Assembly: GCA_002469545.1 (NCBI GenBank)
Contig: DKMK01000019.1
Location: 1-20,593, forward strand
DNA from: Rhodobacterales bacterium UBA7416
GTDB taxonomy: Bacteria > Pseudomonadota > Alphaproteobacteria > Rhodobacterales > Rhodobacteraceae
Length of the DNA stretch: 20,593 nt
Direction: 5' to 3'
Numbering within the stretch: position 1 is the stretch's first letter; the number at the start of each line of letters is the position of its first letter. This document shows, piece after piece, positions 1 through 6,725 of the stretch. A model generated the notes under the pieces. That model worked only from the letters and a program-made list of their open reading frames with translations. It was not told the DNA's origin and made no database searches. Position numbers and translations under genes: made by a program.

Positions 1-518
1 AACTCATCCAACCAGGCTGCATCGAATTGCGGTCCTCGCAAAGTCTCTGGATTTTGCGCCGAAACAACTAATGCTTCAGCACCGTTTTCCCAGATCAGGG
101 ATTTGCGTGCGCTATTCCATTTTGGGCGGCGATCAGGCGGCGAACATGCCATGATACCACTATCGCCAAAAATCATAACCTCACGAACTTGGTCAATCGT
201 ATCGCCAACTAACGCAACCCGTCGACATACACCCGGCAAACGTGGCTTAGGCCCTTCGACAAGCCCACGCACCCATTCCGCCCCAGCACGTGTCTTACCG
301 GCCCCCCGCCCCCCAAGGATTACCCATGTGGACCAATCACCGATTGGTGGGCGTTGATGAGGCAAAGCCCAAATATCAAAATCAAAAGGTAAGGCACAAA
401 GTGCATTATCACTTAACTGCTGACTTATCTTTGTCAGCTCGTTCAGATGCTTTGATGCGATCGAGCCGCCTGAATATTTCTTCTTTTGCAGCAGCTGTGT
501 CCAGAACGCCTGCTCCAC
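1..518 (-). CDS. GTA large terminase (TerL, orfg2), N-terminal part, cut by window edge
   Basis: This is the N-terminal ATPase part of a phage-type large terminase, the motor that packages DNA into heads. Frame-by-frame reading gives a Walker A box (ILGGRGAGKTRAGAEWV, about 336-287), then an adenine-binding-like VALVGDTIDQVREVMIFGD stretch, SPPDRRPKW, and a Walker B box ending AAWLDE at the window edge. The wording matches the large terminase of the Rhodobacter capsulatus gene transfer agent as I remember it, and the small terminase lies just upstream as in that cluster. The start is uncertain. No ATG, GTG or TTG lies close before the conserved ALPFDFDIWALPHQRPP segment. The GTG at 518-516 keeps the frame open but adds about 30 residues and overlaps the upstream gene by 110 bp. 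A CTG at 437-435 would fit homologue length better. The nuclease domain lies outside the window. Family is secure, start is not. Confidence 0.85.
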   Translation of the reverse strand, partial: MEQAFWTQLLQKKKYSGGSIASKHLNELTKISQQLSDNALCALPFDFDIWALPHQRPPIGDWSTWVILGGRGAGKTRAGAEWVRGLVEGPKPRLPGVCRRVALVGDTIDQVREVMIFGDSGIMACSPPDRRPKWNSARKSLIWENGAEALVVSAQNPETLRGPQFDAAWLDE

Positions 519-753
519 GTTCTTTCTCTCTAAAGTCGTCAAGTTTATATCCCACTTCGAAAAACTTATACGCAACCTTCTCAAAGCGCATCACAACGTT
601 TTCCAAAGCACGTGTCTTCGGTTCCAGTTCTTCAGAATTGTCCAAAGAATCCATCAATCGAAATAGCTTGCTTTCATATCTATCCAAATACTTTTGGATA
701 CGATCCAACCTTTCGATTAAATCGATTTCTTTCATTTTAGGTTTTATTGTCAT
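409..753 (-). CDS. GTA small terminase (TerS, orfg1)
   Basis: A 114-residue, highly charged and probably all-helical protein, rich in heptad-like leucine/isoleucine spacing (IDLIERLDRIQKYLDRYESK) and ending in a Lys/Asp-rich tail. In Rhodobacterales GTA clusters the first gene, immediately upstream of the large terminase, is a protein of about this size that acts as a small terminase. The RcGTA version is known to lack strong sequence-specific DNA recognition, which fits GTA packaging of random host DNA. The assignment rests mainly on position and character. The ATG at 753 has only a weak purine-rich stretch (AAAGAAAA) before it. A second ATG at 735 is possible but has no better ribosome site. 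The 3' end overlaps the large-terminase frame. A promoter candidate lies about 90 bp upstream. Confidence 0.7.
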   Translation of the reverse strand: MTIKPKMKEIDLIERLDRIQKYLDRYESKLFRLMDSLDNSEELEPKTRALENVVMRFEKVAYKFFEVGYKLDDFREKERGAGVLDTAAAKEEIFRRLDRIKASERADKDKSAVK

Positions 754-839
754 GATTTTCTTTGCGGTTGCCGACCAAGCAAAACAGAAAGCAACAAGGT
801 TACCCCTACTGCTTACCCACTTCTTCCAGCTTGTCCAAA

Positions 840-868
840 GGTATACGTTGAACCGTACGCAAAGTCAA
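840..868 (-). promoter_or_regulatory. Putative promoter of the GTA terminase genes
   Basis: On the minus strand TTGACT (868-863) and TATACC (845-840) are separated by exactly 17 bp, pointing at the small-terminase start about 87 bp downstream. The only other structure in the 182-bp gap after mltG is a weak AACGC/GCGTT hairpin (887-901) without a following U-run. In R. capsulatus the GTA cluster is driven from upstream of g1 by the regulator GafA, with CtrA acting indirectly. I see no obvious CtrA full site here. Confidence 0.45.
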
Positions 869-935
869 GAAAAATTGTTGTTTATCAACGCACTGCGCGT
901 TATACCTCTGTTAACAAAATCAACGTCCGCCTTAT

Positions 936-1943
936 TTAATTGGCTTTCGCAGCCTTTGCTTTGCGTTCGCGTTCAATTTTACGCCACTTGGCAACATTCG
1001 CATTGTGCTCTTTTAAAGTCTTTGCAAACACGTGCCCGCCAGTTCCATCGGCCACAAAGAACAAAAATTCCGTTGCCTCTGGATTCACGGCCGCTTCAAT
1101 TGCACGTTTACCAGGGTTGCCGATAGCCGTTGGTGGCAAACCAGCAAAACGACGTGAATTGTATTGCGTGTCTTTCACCAAGTCAGAGCGCCGAATTGAA
1201 CGCATATTTTCTGGGTTGCCTTGGGTAAACTCATAAACAATCGTTGAATCCATGCCCAATGGGATACCCTGCGCCAAACGGTTCATAATCACACCAGAAA
1301 CCACACCAAGCTCATCTTTTTGTGGCGTTTCTTTCTCGATAATAGATGCAATAATCAATGCATCTTCTTTGTTGTCATATGGCAAGTCATCTGCACGGTT
1401 TGCCCAAGCTTCATCTAAAATCTTTGTTTGCGCTTCCGCCATTTTTTGCAAAATCTTCTGACGTGTATCGCCCTCTATATATGCATATGTATTTGGCGCT
1501 AAACTACCTTCAGCTGGCAATCCATCAAGCTCACCAGACAAACCTTCAACTTCACCAAGACGAGCGATAATTTGATACGATGTAAACCCTTCAGGAAACG
1601 TAACTTGTTCACTGATTGCACGCCCTGACGTAATCAATGCAACAACATCTTGCATCGACGCACCAGCGGGCACAGCGTAATTACCAAACTTCAATTGACT
1701 ATCGTCACCTGAATAACGTGCGCTAATTTTGAATATGGTTGCATCTGAAATTATGCCCGCATCTTCCAAACGATCCGCGACACGGCGGAAACGGTCACCA
1801 GCTTTCACCTCAAACTTAGTATCTTCGGCAAGCGGCCCGTCAACGACGTACTGCCCCTTTGCCCAATAAACGAAGCCGGCAAATGCAATGCCAGCAACGA
1901 TTAACAAGTTTACAAAATTAGCCGCAAAATGTCGCGCAAACAT
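936..1943 (-). CDS. mltG: Endolytic murein transglycosylase MltG
   Basis: MltG (YceG family) is an inner-membrane lytic transglycosylase that cleaves nascent glycan strands and so sets their length. The 335-residue protein has one N-terminal membrane helix (about 10-27) and then a LysM-like region. The YceG catalytic domain follows, with SLAPNTYAY (147-155) and ASIIEKET, whose glutamate 203 corresponds to the catalytic Glu218 of E. coli MltG. Further on are the signatures GVIMNRLAQGIPLGMDSTIVYEF, YNSRRFAGLPPTAIGNPG and FFVADGTGGHVFAKTLKEH. The tail is Lys/Ala-rich. The ATG directly abuts the fabF stop codon (TAA-ATG), so the two are probably co-translated. fabF-mltG adjacency is common in proteobacteria. 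All key residues are present and the length is normal. Confidence 0.96.
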   Translation of the reverse strand: MFARHFAANFVNLLIVAGIAFAGFVYWAKGQYVVDGPLAEDTKFEVKAGDRFRRVADRLEDAGIISDATIFKISARYSGDDSQLKFGNYAVPAGASMQDVVALITSGRAISEQVTFPEGFTSYQIIARLGEVEGLSGELDGLPAEGSLAPNTYAYIEGDTRQKILQKMAEAQTKILDEAWANRADDLPYDNKEDALIIASIIEKETPQKDELGVVSGVIMNRLAQGIPLGMDSTIVYEFTQGNPENMRSIRRSDLVKDTQYNSRRFAGLPPTAIGNPGKRAIEAAVNPEATEFLFFVADGTGGHVFAKTLKEHNANVAKWRKIERERKAKAAKAN

Positions 1944-3200
1944 TTAGGATACTTTCCCCATAACCAACGATGCATTTGTGCCACCAAACCCAAAAGAGTT
2001 GGACAACACAACATTGATGTCACGTTCCACAGCTTTCAGCGGTGCCAAATCCAATTTTGTTTCCACCGGATCATGCAAGTTCAATGTGGGCGGCGCAATT
2101 TGGTCACGAATGGCCAAAATACTAAAAATCGCTTCTACGGCACCAGCGGCCCCCAACAAATGCCCAATCGCGGACTTGGTTGACGACATTGTCGCGTTAT
2201 TCGCTTTGTCACCCAACAAACGCTCTACAGCGCCCAATTCAATCGTATCAGCCATGGTAGAGGTCCCATGCGCATTGATGTAATCAATCGCACTTGGCTC
2301 CAGTCCAGCGCGCTTAATCGCAGCCGACATAGATCTAAACCCACCATTCCCATCAGCCGCAGGCGCAGTAATGTGATGTGCATCGCCAGACAGGCCATAT
2401 CCCAAAACTTCCGCATAAATTTTGGCACCACGTGCAACTGCATGCTCATATTCTTCCAAGACGACAACTCCTGCACCCTCACCCATAACAAAACCATCAC
2501 GATTTTGGTCATATGGACGCGATGCTTCTTGGGGATTGTCGCGACGCGACGTGGACAATGCTTTACAGGCGTTAAATCCAGCAATACCAATTTCACAAAT
2601 CGGATTTTCGGCACCACCAGCCAACATTACATCTGCGTCACCGTATTGGATTAAACGCGCGGCATCACCAATCGCATGTGCACCTGTGGAACACGCTGTT
2701 ACAACGGCATGGTTTGGCCCTTTAAATCCGTGCTTGATCGAAACTTGACCTGAAATCAAATTAATCAAACATGATGGGATGAAAAATGGTGACACACGGC
2801 GTGGGCCGCGTTCTTGTAAAATAATTGATGTGTCAGCAATCGTTGACAACCCACCAACACCGGAACCAATCATTACGCCTGTGCGAAACTGGTCTTCCTC
2901 GTCCGTTGGGGCCCAACCACTGTCAGCAACCGCCATATCGGCCGCCGCCATACCATAAAGGATGAAATCATCTACTTTACGACGTTCTTTCGGCGCCATC
3001 CAATCATCTGGATTAAAGCTACCGTTTGTGCCGTCGCCGAATGGGATTTCACAGGCATAATTGGTGGCATAATTCTCCGCATCAAAGCGCGTAATCGTTC
3101 CAGCAGCGTTATCGCCTTTAATAAGACGGCTCCATGTTTCCTCTACACCGCTTGCCAACGGTGAAACCATTCCTAAACCTGTTACAACTACTCGGCGCAT
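1944..3200 (-). CDS. fabF: 3-oxoacyl-ACP synthase II (FabF)
   Basis: Beta-ketoacyl-ACP synthase II condenses malonyl-ACP with acyl-ACP in fatty-acid elongation. The 418-residue protein has the complete Cys-His-His triad: Cys170 in VVTACSTGAH, His311 in NAHGTSTMADT and His347 in SAIGHLLGAAGA. The C-terminal NSFGFGGTNASLV loop is also present. I chose the ATG at 3200 because MRRVVVTGLGMVSPL is the conserved N-terminus and AAGAGGG lies just upstream. An in-frame ATG at 3260 would add 20 residues of unconserved, very basic sequence. acpP lies upstream, separated by a strong terminator-like hairpin, so fabF may have its own promoter or depend on readthrough. mltG follows without a gap. Confidence 0.97.
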   Translation of the reverse strand: MRRVVVTGLGMVSPLASGVEETWSRLIKGDNAAGTITRFDAENYATNYACEIPFGDGTNGSFNPDDWMAPKERRKVDDFILYGMAAADMAVADSGWAPTDEEDQFRTGVMIGSGVGGLSTIADTSIILQERGPRRVSPFFIPSCLINLISGQVSIKHGFKGPNHAVVTACSTGAHAIGDAARLIQYGDADVMLAGGAENPICEIGIAGFNACKALSTSRRDNPQEASRPYDQNRDGFVMGEGAGVVVLEEYEHAVARGAKIYAEVLGYGLSGDAHHITAPAADGNGGFRSMSAAIKRAGLEPSAIDYINAHGTSTMADTIELGAVERLLGDKANNATMSSTKSAIGHLLGAAGAVEAIFSILAIRDQIAPPTLNLHDPVETKLDLAPLKAVERDINVVLSNSFGFGGTNASLVMGKVS

Positions 3201-3292
3201 ATCGAAGCCCTCTTTATTTTTCTTTTGTGCGGTTTTACCCAAATTCCCTAATCTGCGCAAGCAATGCGGCGCTCTTTCTGGGCCATAGGCAA

Positions 3293-3325
3293 CAAAAAAC
3301 GGCGCACCCGAATGGATACGCCGTT
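3293..3325 (-). terminator. Intrinsic terminator between acpP and fabF
   Basis: On the minus strand AACGGCGTATCC pairs with GGGTGCGCCGTT across an ATTC loop, a 12-bp stem containing two G-U pairs. It is followed at once by a run of Ts (plus-strand As 3293-3299). It starts 22 bp after the acpP stop. It could uncouple the very highly expressed acpP from fabF, with partial readthrough. Confidence 0.8.
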
Positions 3326-3346
3326 CTTTTAAAACTCAATTGAAAC

Positions 3347-3580
3347 TTAGGAAGCTTCTGTGATGAATTTTACTGCGTCGCCGAAAGACTGAATAGTCTC
3401 TGCAGCGTCGTCTGGAATTTCGATGCCGAACTCTTCTTCAAAAGCCATTACTAGCTCTACAGTGTCCAGGCTGTCTGCGCCCAAATCATCGATGAAAGAC
3501 GCGCTTTCTGTTACTTTGTCCTCGTCAACGCTCAAATGCTCGACAACAATTTTCTTAACGCGATCTGCGATGTCGCTCAT
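3347..3580 (-). CDS. acpP: Acyl carrier protein (ACP)
   Basis: ACP is the small acidic cytoplasmic carrier that holds growing acyl chains on a phosphopantetheine arm. The 77-residue product has the DSLDTVELVMAFEEEF motif. Ser37 is the attachment serine and the helix II acidic surface that docks Fab enzymes is intact. The ATG at 3580 gives the canonical MSDIADRVKKIV start and has AAGAGGAA seven bases upstream. The longer in-frame ATG at 3604 lies ahead of that ribosome site and is rejected. It lies between rluE and fabF in transcription order. It has its own strong downstream terminator and a 200-bp upstream gap that probably holds a dedicated promoter. Confidence 0.98.
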   Translation of the reverse strand: MSDIADRVKKIVVEHLSVDEDKVTESASFIDDLGADSLDTVELVMAFEEEFGIEIPDDAAETIQSFGDAVKFITEAS

Positions 3581-3600
3581 GGTATATTCCTCTTCATATG

Positions 3601-3635
3601 GCACATGTGCCGTTTAGAAAGTCGCGTGACGCGAC
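3601..3635. repeat. Two palindromes in the acpP leader
   Basis: GCACATGTGC (3601-3610) is a perfect 10-bp palindrome and GTCGCGTGACGCGAC (3621-3635) has 6-bp arms around TGA. Both lie within 55 bp upstream of the acpP start, close to the ribosome site. They could form hairpins in the mRNA or bind a dimeric regulator. No function can be assigned from sequence alone. Confidence 0.4.
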
Positions 3636-3696
3636 AAGATTTACCCAACGTGGGCGCTTACAATTAAAAATCAAGTTTTAACCATAACTGAGCCGC

Positions 3697-3724
3697 GCTA
3701 TATCATAGAAAATTCATATGGCAA
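3697..3724 (-). promoter_or_regulatory. Candidate acpP promoter
   Basis: On the minus strand TTGCCA (3724-3719) and TATAGC (3702-3697) are 16 bp apart in the gap upstream of acpP. Both hexamers match the sigma-70 consensus at four of six positions. This would give a leader of about 110 nt containing the palindromes at 3601-3635. Confidence 0.35.
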
Positions 3725-3803
3725 ACGTTTTCGACGGAAATTCCACTCAACTGTAAAATTCGGCCAACTTTGCAAAAAACGAGACTCCTTTAATAATCAT
3801 TAA

Positions 3804-4358
3804 TCAGAACTTCGTTTCGCGCCATTCGCCATTCGCAATATCGTCAATTGTAAAATTCCCAACACTGTACCGGATCAATCTTAGGGTTGGAAAACCAATT
3901 GCTGCCGTCATGCGCCTAACTTGGCGATTACGCCCCTCGGCGATTGTAATCATCATCCAGCTGTCAGGAACAGATTTGCGAAACCTCACTGGCGGATTGC
4001 GCTCCCAAAGTCCGGCCGGCTCATCAATTAATTCTGCATCTGCAGGGCGTGTTATGCCGTCTTTCAGCGTCACGCCTTTGCTTAATTGATCAACGTCCGA
4101 CTGCTTCAACGTCCCTTCGACTTGAACCACATATGTCTTGGGCCATTTGTGTTTTGGGTTTGAAATCTCTTGCTGCAAAACGCCATCGTCAGTCAAAACC
4201 AACAGGCCTTCACTATCTTTATCCAAACGTCCCGCCGCATAAACACCAGGCACATCTATGAATTCAGACAAAGTCTGCCGCTCCGAACCTTCTGTGCCTT
4301 TGTCCGTAAACTGGGATAAAACATTGAACGGTTTATTGAAAAGTATGATTTTGCTCAT
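3804..4358 (-). CDS. rluE: 23S rRNA pseudouridine(2457) synthase RluE-type
   Basis: A single-domain RsuA/RluB/RluE-family pseudouridine synthase of 184 residues without the N-terminal S4 domain, as in E. coli RluE, which modifies U2457 of 23S rRNA. Visible signatures are ILFNKPFNVLSQFTD at the N-terminus, then GVYAAGRLDKDSEGLLVLT with Asp46 as the catalytic aspartate. Also present are KTYVVQVEG, ERNPPVRFRKSVPDSW, and the late family motif EGRNRQVRRMTAAIGFPTLRLIRYSVG. The run of E. coli RluE-like words outside the general motifs supports RluE over RluB/RsuA. The gene sits between fabG and acpP, which are usually adjacent in this order of bacteria. A GGGCGG/CCGCCC hairpin (4367-4384) lies just before its start, and no convincing Shine-Dalgarno is visible. 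Confidence 0.9.
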   Translation of the reverse strand: MSKIILFNKPFNVLSQFTDKGTEGSERQTLSEFIDVPGVYAAGRLDKDSEGLLVLTDDGVLQQEISNPKHKWPKTYVVQVEGTLKQSDVDQLSKGVTLKDGITRPADAELIDEPAGLWERNPPVRFRKSVPDSWMMITIAEGRNRQVRRMTAAIGFPTLRLIRYSVGNFTIDDIANGEWRETKF

Positions 4359-4366
4359 GTGTAACT

Positions 4367-4384
4367 GGGCGGGATAAACCGCCC
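4367..4384 (-). other. GC hairpin between fabG and rluE
   Basis: On the minus strand GGGCGG-TTTATC-CCGCCC forms a 6-bp all-GC stem. It begins 7 bp after the fabG stop and ends 8 bp before the rluE ATG. There is no U-run, so it is not a classic terminator. Its place suggests it could limit rluE translation or protect the fabG mRNA end. Confidence 0.45.
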
Positions 4385-4391
4385 ATATGCC

Positions 4392-5129
4392 CTAGATCAT
4401 TGCCATGCCGCCATTCACGTGCATTGTCTGCCCCGTGATATAGCTGGCTTCGTTGGATGCTAAAAATGCGACTGTCGCGGCTATCTCATCTGGATTTCCC
4501 ATCCGGCCTTGTGGAATAGAACCCAACATGTTTGTCACCACAGCCTCTGGCAGTTCAGATGTCATCGCAGTTTCGATGAAACCAGGTGCAACACAATTCG
4601 CTGTAATGCCGCGCGCGGCAATCTCTTGTGCATACGACTTTGTCATACCAATCATACCAGCCTTGGACGCGGCATAATTCACCTGACCTGCGTTACCCGT
4701 CACACCAACAATTGACGTGATGTTGATAATACGACCAAAACGTTGCTTCATCATCGGACGCATAACAGCCTTCATCAAATGCATCGTAGAAGTCAGATTA
4801 ACATCGATAACAGACTGCCAATCGTCGTCAGACATGCGCATAAACAAGTTGTCGCGTGTGATGCCTGCATTGTTAACCAAGATGTCTAAACCACCCATGG
4901 CTTCTGTTGCTTGGCCAGGCAACGCCTTAACGGCATCTGTATCACTTAAATTACACGGAACGACAAACGCGCGATCACCCAATTCTGCGGCCAGTGCATT
5001 CAATGGATCAACACGTGTCCCAGACAAGGCCACTTTTGCACCTTGCGCATACAGCGCCTTTGCAATCGCACCACCAATACCACCAGATGCACCGGTAACC
5101 AGCGCACATTTTCCTGCTAAATCAAACAT
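4392..5129 (-). CDS. fabG: 3-oxoacyl-ACP reductase (FabG)
   Basis: FabG is the NADPH-dependent ketoreductase of fatty-acid elongation and belongs to the classical short-chain dehydrogenases. The 245-residue protein shows the Rossmann TGASGGIG motif (12-19), LVNNAGI (85-90), and the full Asn-Ser-Tyr-Lys set: Asn111, Ser139, Tyr152 and Lys156 in YAASK. The C-terminal ITGQTMHVNGGMAM is typical of FabG rather than of other SDRs. The ATG has an AGGA-type ribosome site that overlaps the fabD stop region, 8 bp after the fabD stop, indicating an operon with fabD. Context and residues make the assignment firm. Confidence 0.97.
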   Translation of the reverse strand: MFDLAGKCALVTGASGGIGGAIAKALYAQGAKVALSGTRVDPLNALAAELGDRAFVVPCNLSDTDAVKALPGQATEAMGGLDILVNNAGITRDNLFMRMSDDDWQSVIDVNLTSTMHLMKAVMRPMMKQRFGRIINITSIVGVTGNAGQVNYAASKAGMIGMTKSYAQEIAARGITANCVAPGFIETAMTSELPEAVVTNMLGSIPQGRMGNPDEIAATVAFLASNEASYITGQTMHVNGGMAMI

Positions 5130-5137
5130 ATTAATTC

Positions 5138-6076
5138 CTAACCTAATTTTTCAGCGGCCGCAGCGACACCAGCGGCGTCGCCAACTGCATTAACACCAAT
5201 TGCACGATCAACACGCCGCACCATACCAGACAATGCCTTACCAGCACCAATTTCAAACGTTTCGGTAACACCCTGTGCACTCATAAACGCAACGCTTTCA
5301 CGCCAACGCACTGAACCCGTCACCTGTTCCACAAGTAATTCTTTAATCAGTTCACCGTCCGTCACCACATCAGCACGGACATTCGCGATCAATGGCACGC
5401 TTGGCGATGAAACTGTCACCTCTGCCAATGCTTCTGCCATTGCGTCCGCTGCTGGTTGCATCAATGAACAATGGAATGGCGCGGATACAGGTAACAACAA
5501 TGCACGCTTGGCACCTGCTGCTTTTGCCAACTCAACGGCGCGCTCTACAGCTGCCTTATGTCCTGAAACAACGACTTGTCCCGGGTCATTATCATTTGCG
5601 GCCTGACAAACGTCAGTTTCCGCGGCTTGGTGTGCAATTTCGCTAACTGCCGCAAAATCCAAACCCAAAATAGCAGCCATTGCGCCAATACCAACGGGCA
5701 CTGCCGCTTGCATGGCTTTGCCGCGAATACGCAACAAACGCGCTGTATCGCTTAATGAAATGGCCCCTGCTGCACATAATGCGGAATATTCACCCAATGA
5801 ATGGCCCGCAATAAACGACGCTTGATTAAAATCCACACCAGTGGATGCCAAGGCCCGTGCAGCGGCGACTGACGTCGCCATCAATGCAGGTTGCGCATTT
5901 TCGGTCAAAGTAAGCGCTTCAATGTCGCCTTCCCAAATCAATGCAGATAAATCTTGTCCTAAAGCATCATTAACTTCTTCAAAAACGGCGCGCGCTTCTG
6001 GAAATGCTTCGGCTAAATCTTTGCCCATACCAATGGCTTGCGCCCCTTGACCTGGAAATAAAAAAGCGTGCGTCAT
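5138..6076 (-). CDS. fabD: Malonyl-CoA:ACP transacylase (FabD)
   Basis: FabD transfers malonyl from CoA to ACP, the entry step of elongation. The 312-residue protein begins MTHAFLFPGQGAQ and carries the nucleophile Ser93 in GHSLGEYSA, the substrate-binding Arg118 (RIRGKAMQ) and the catalytic His202 (SAPFHCSLM). The start at 6076 is chosen because GGGGGAA lies six bases upstream and the conserved FPGQG loop follows at once. An in-frame ATG at 6151 would add 25 unconserved hydrophobic residues. It is the first gene of the fab block here, followed 8 bp later by fabG. No clear promoter could be picked out in the 138 bp upstream. Confidence 0.97.
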   Translation of the reverse strand: MTHAFLFPGQGAQAIGMGKDLAEAFPEARAVFEEVNDALGQDLSALIWEGDIEALTLTENAQPALMATSVAAARALASTGVDFNQASFIAGHSLGEYSALCAAGAISLSDTARLLRIRGKAMQAAVPVGIGAMAAILGLDFAAVSEIAHQAAETDVCQAANDNDPGQVVVSGHKAAVERAVELAKAAGAKRALLLPVSAPFHCSLMQPAADAMAEALAEVTVSSPSVPLIANVRADVVTDGELIKELLVEQVTGSVRWRESVAFMSAQGVTETFEIGAGKALSGMVRRVDRAIGVNAVGDAAGVAAAAEKLG

Positions 6077-6214
6077 TAGTTCCCCCTTTTTAGGCCCCAA
6101 CATCAATTTCAGAGCATAATAGACAAGGTCAAAGCTAAAGAGGCACAGCAAGGCTGTCCATCGCTAAATAATCAAAAATTGGGGGTATCTAAGTGGTGAA
6201 CGACGTCAACGACA

Positions 6215-6409
6215 TCATCCGCCGCCTGTGATCGCAGCTGTTACAATTGCTGCGATTTCGCCCATTGGTAACGAGATTGATTGAATTACCAAGGCAACCA
6301 TCAAAACGATCGCGGCACACAGAACAACCCAGTCAACGGTCACCGCGCCACGTTTGTCATCTTTAAAAGCACGCATGATTGTGCTCAATTTTTTAAATAG
6401 GTCACTCAA
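6215..6409 (-). CDS. Small Flp/Fap-type pilin-like protein, TTG start
   Basis: A 64-residue protein with a short charged N-terminus (MSDLFKKLSTIMRAFKDDKR) followed by GAVTVDWVVLCAAIVLMVALVIQ. This has the layout of Flp-type class IVb prepilins of Tad pili, where a prepilin peptidase cuts after the glycine. Here Gly21 would be the cut site. The usual Glu5/Tyr pair is Asp26/Trp27, a variant often seen in roseobacter GAVTVDW proteins. I chose the TTG at 6409-6407 because GGAGG (6419-6415) stands 5 nt before it. The GTG at 6421 lies on top of that site. No tad/cpa assembly genes are in the window, so it may be an orphan pilin or a small membrane protein that only resembles one. It ends in GGG. 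Confidence 0.65.
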   Translation of the reverse strand: MSDLFKKLSTIMRAFKDDKRGAVTVDWVVLCAAIVLMVALVIQSISLPMGEIAAIVTAAITGGG

Positions 6410-6414
6410 TTCAA

Positions 6415-6419
6415 CCTCC
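6415..6419 (-). promoter_or_regulatory. Ribosome site deciding the pilin start
   Basis: GGAGG on the minus strand lies 5 nt before the TTG at 6409-6407. The competing GTG (6421-6419) overlaps it, and the first ATG in frame (6376) has nothing comparable upstream. Confidence 0.6.
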
Positions 6420-6598
6420 ACTTGTAAATGTAGGCGCTATAGATAAAGCTCCGCCCATTCACATATCCATTATTGTTATGACGTATATTGAAAATTTATA
6501 TGGCTAAAATGTGGCGTTAAACATCAATTTTCATTTTTTCCAAGATAGCGTATATTTTGCAATCACGTCACGGCACTGAAATATAGCCAGAAATGCAG

Positions 6599-6626
6599 TT
6601 GCAATTTTTGCCATTCACCATATAAG
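6599..6626 (+). promoter_or_regulatory. Putative promoter of rpsF-rpsR-rplI
   Basis: TTGCAA (6599-6604), a 16-bp spacer and TATAAG (6621-6626) form a good sigma-70 match on the plus strand. Transcription would begin near 6633, giving a leader of about 93 nt. Confidence 0.6.
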
Positions 6627-6632
6627 CGCCCC

Positions 6633-6725
6633 ACTTCTGCAATATTTTTTCATCGCGGTCGCCTCTCGTATACGAATGCAGAAGTTAGTTCGTATTTTGA
6701 AGCTCGCTTAAATCGAGGTACTGAT
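6633..6725 (+). promoter_or_regulatory. Structured leader of the S6-S18-L9 operon
   Basis: ACTTCTGCA (6633-6641) and TGCAGAAGT (6677-6685) are perfect 9-bp inverted repeats with a 35-nt loop. The left arm begins at the predicted transcription start. Inside the loop TCGTATACGA (6666-6675) is a perfect palindrome. Nearer the start CTCG-CTTAAAT-CGAG could pair and cover the GAGG ribosome site. S6:S18 is known to autoregulate via its leader in many bacteria through a CACCG-containing bulge. No CACCG is visible here, so if regulation exists the RNA differs from that motif. Confidence 0.45.

Larger units (their letters stand above)
6410..6725. other. Divergent intergenic region between pilin gene and rpsF
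   Basis: About 316 bp of AT-rich DNA with no coding potential. The right part holds the rpsF promoter (6599-6626) and leader (about 6633-6725). The left part should hold the pilin-gene promoter, but no pair of hexamers there was convincing. Confidence 0.7.

Noticed and set aside
290..1126. 278-codon plus-strand open frame across the terminase-mltG region
   Set aside because: It lies antisense to the small terminase and mltG, has no family-like features, and the minus-strand genes there are clear.
2225..2617. 130-codon frame inside fabF
   Set aside because: Same strand but another frame of fabF, with low-complexity residue make-up. A shadow of a certain gene.
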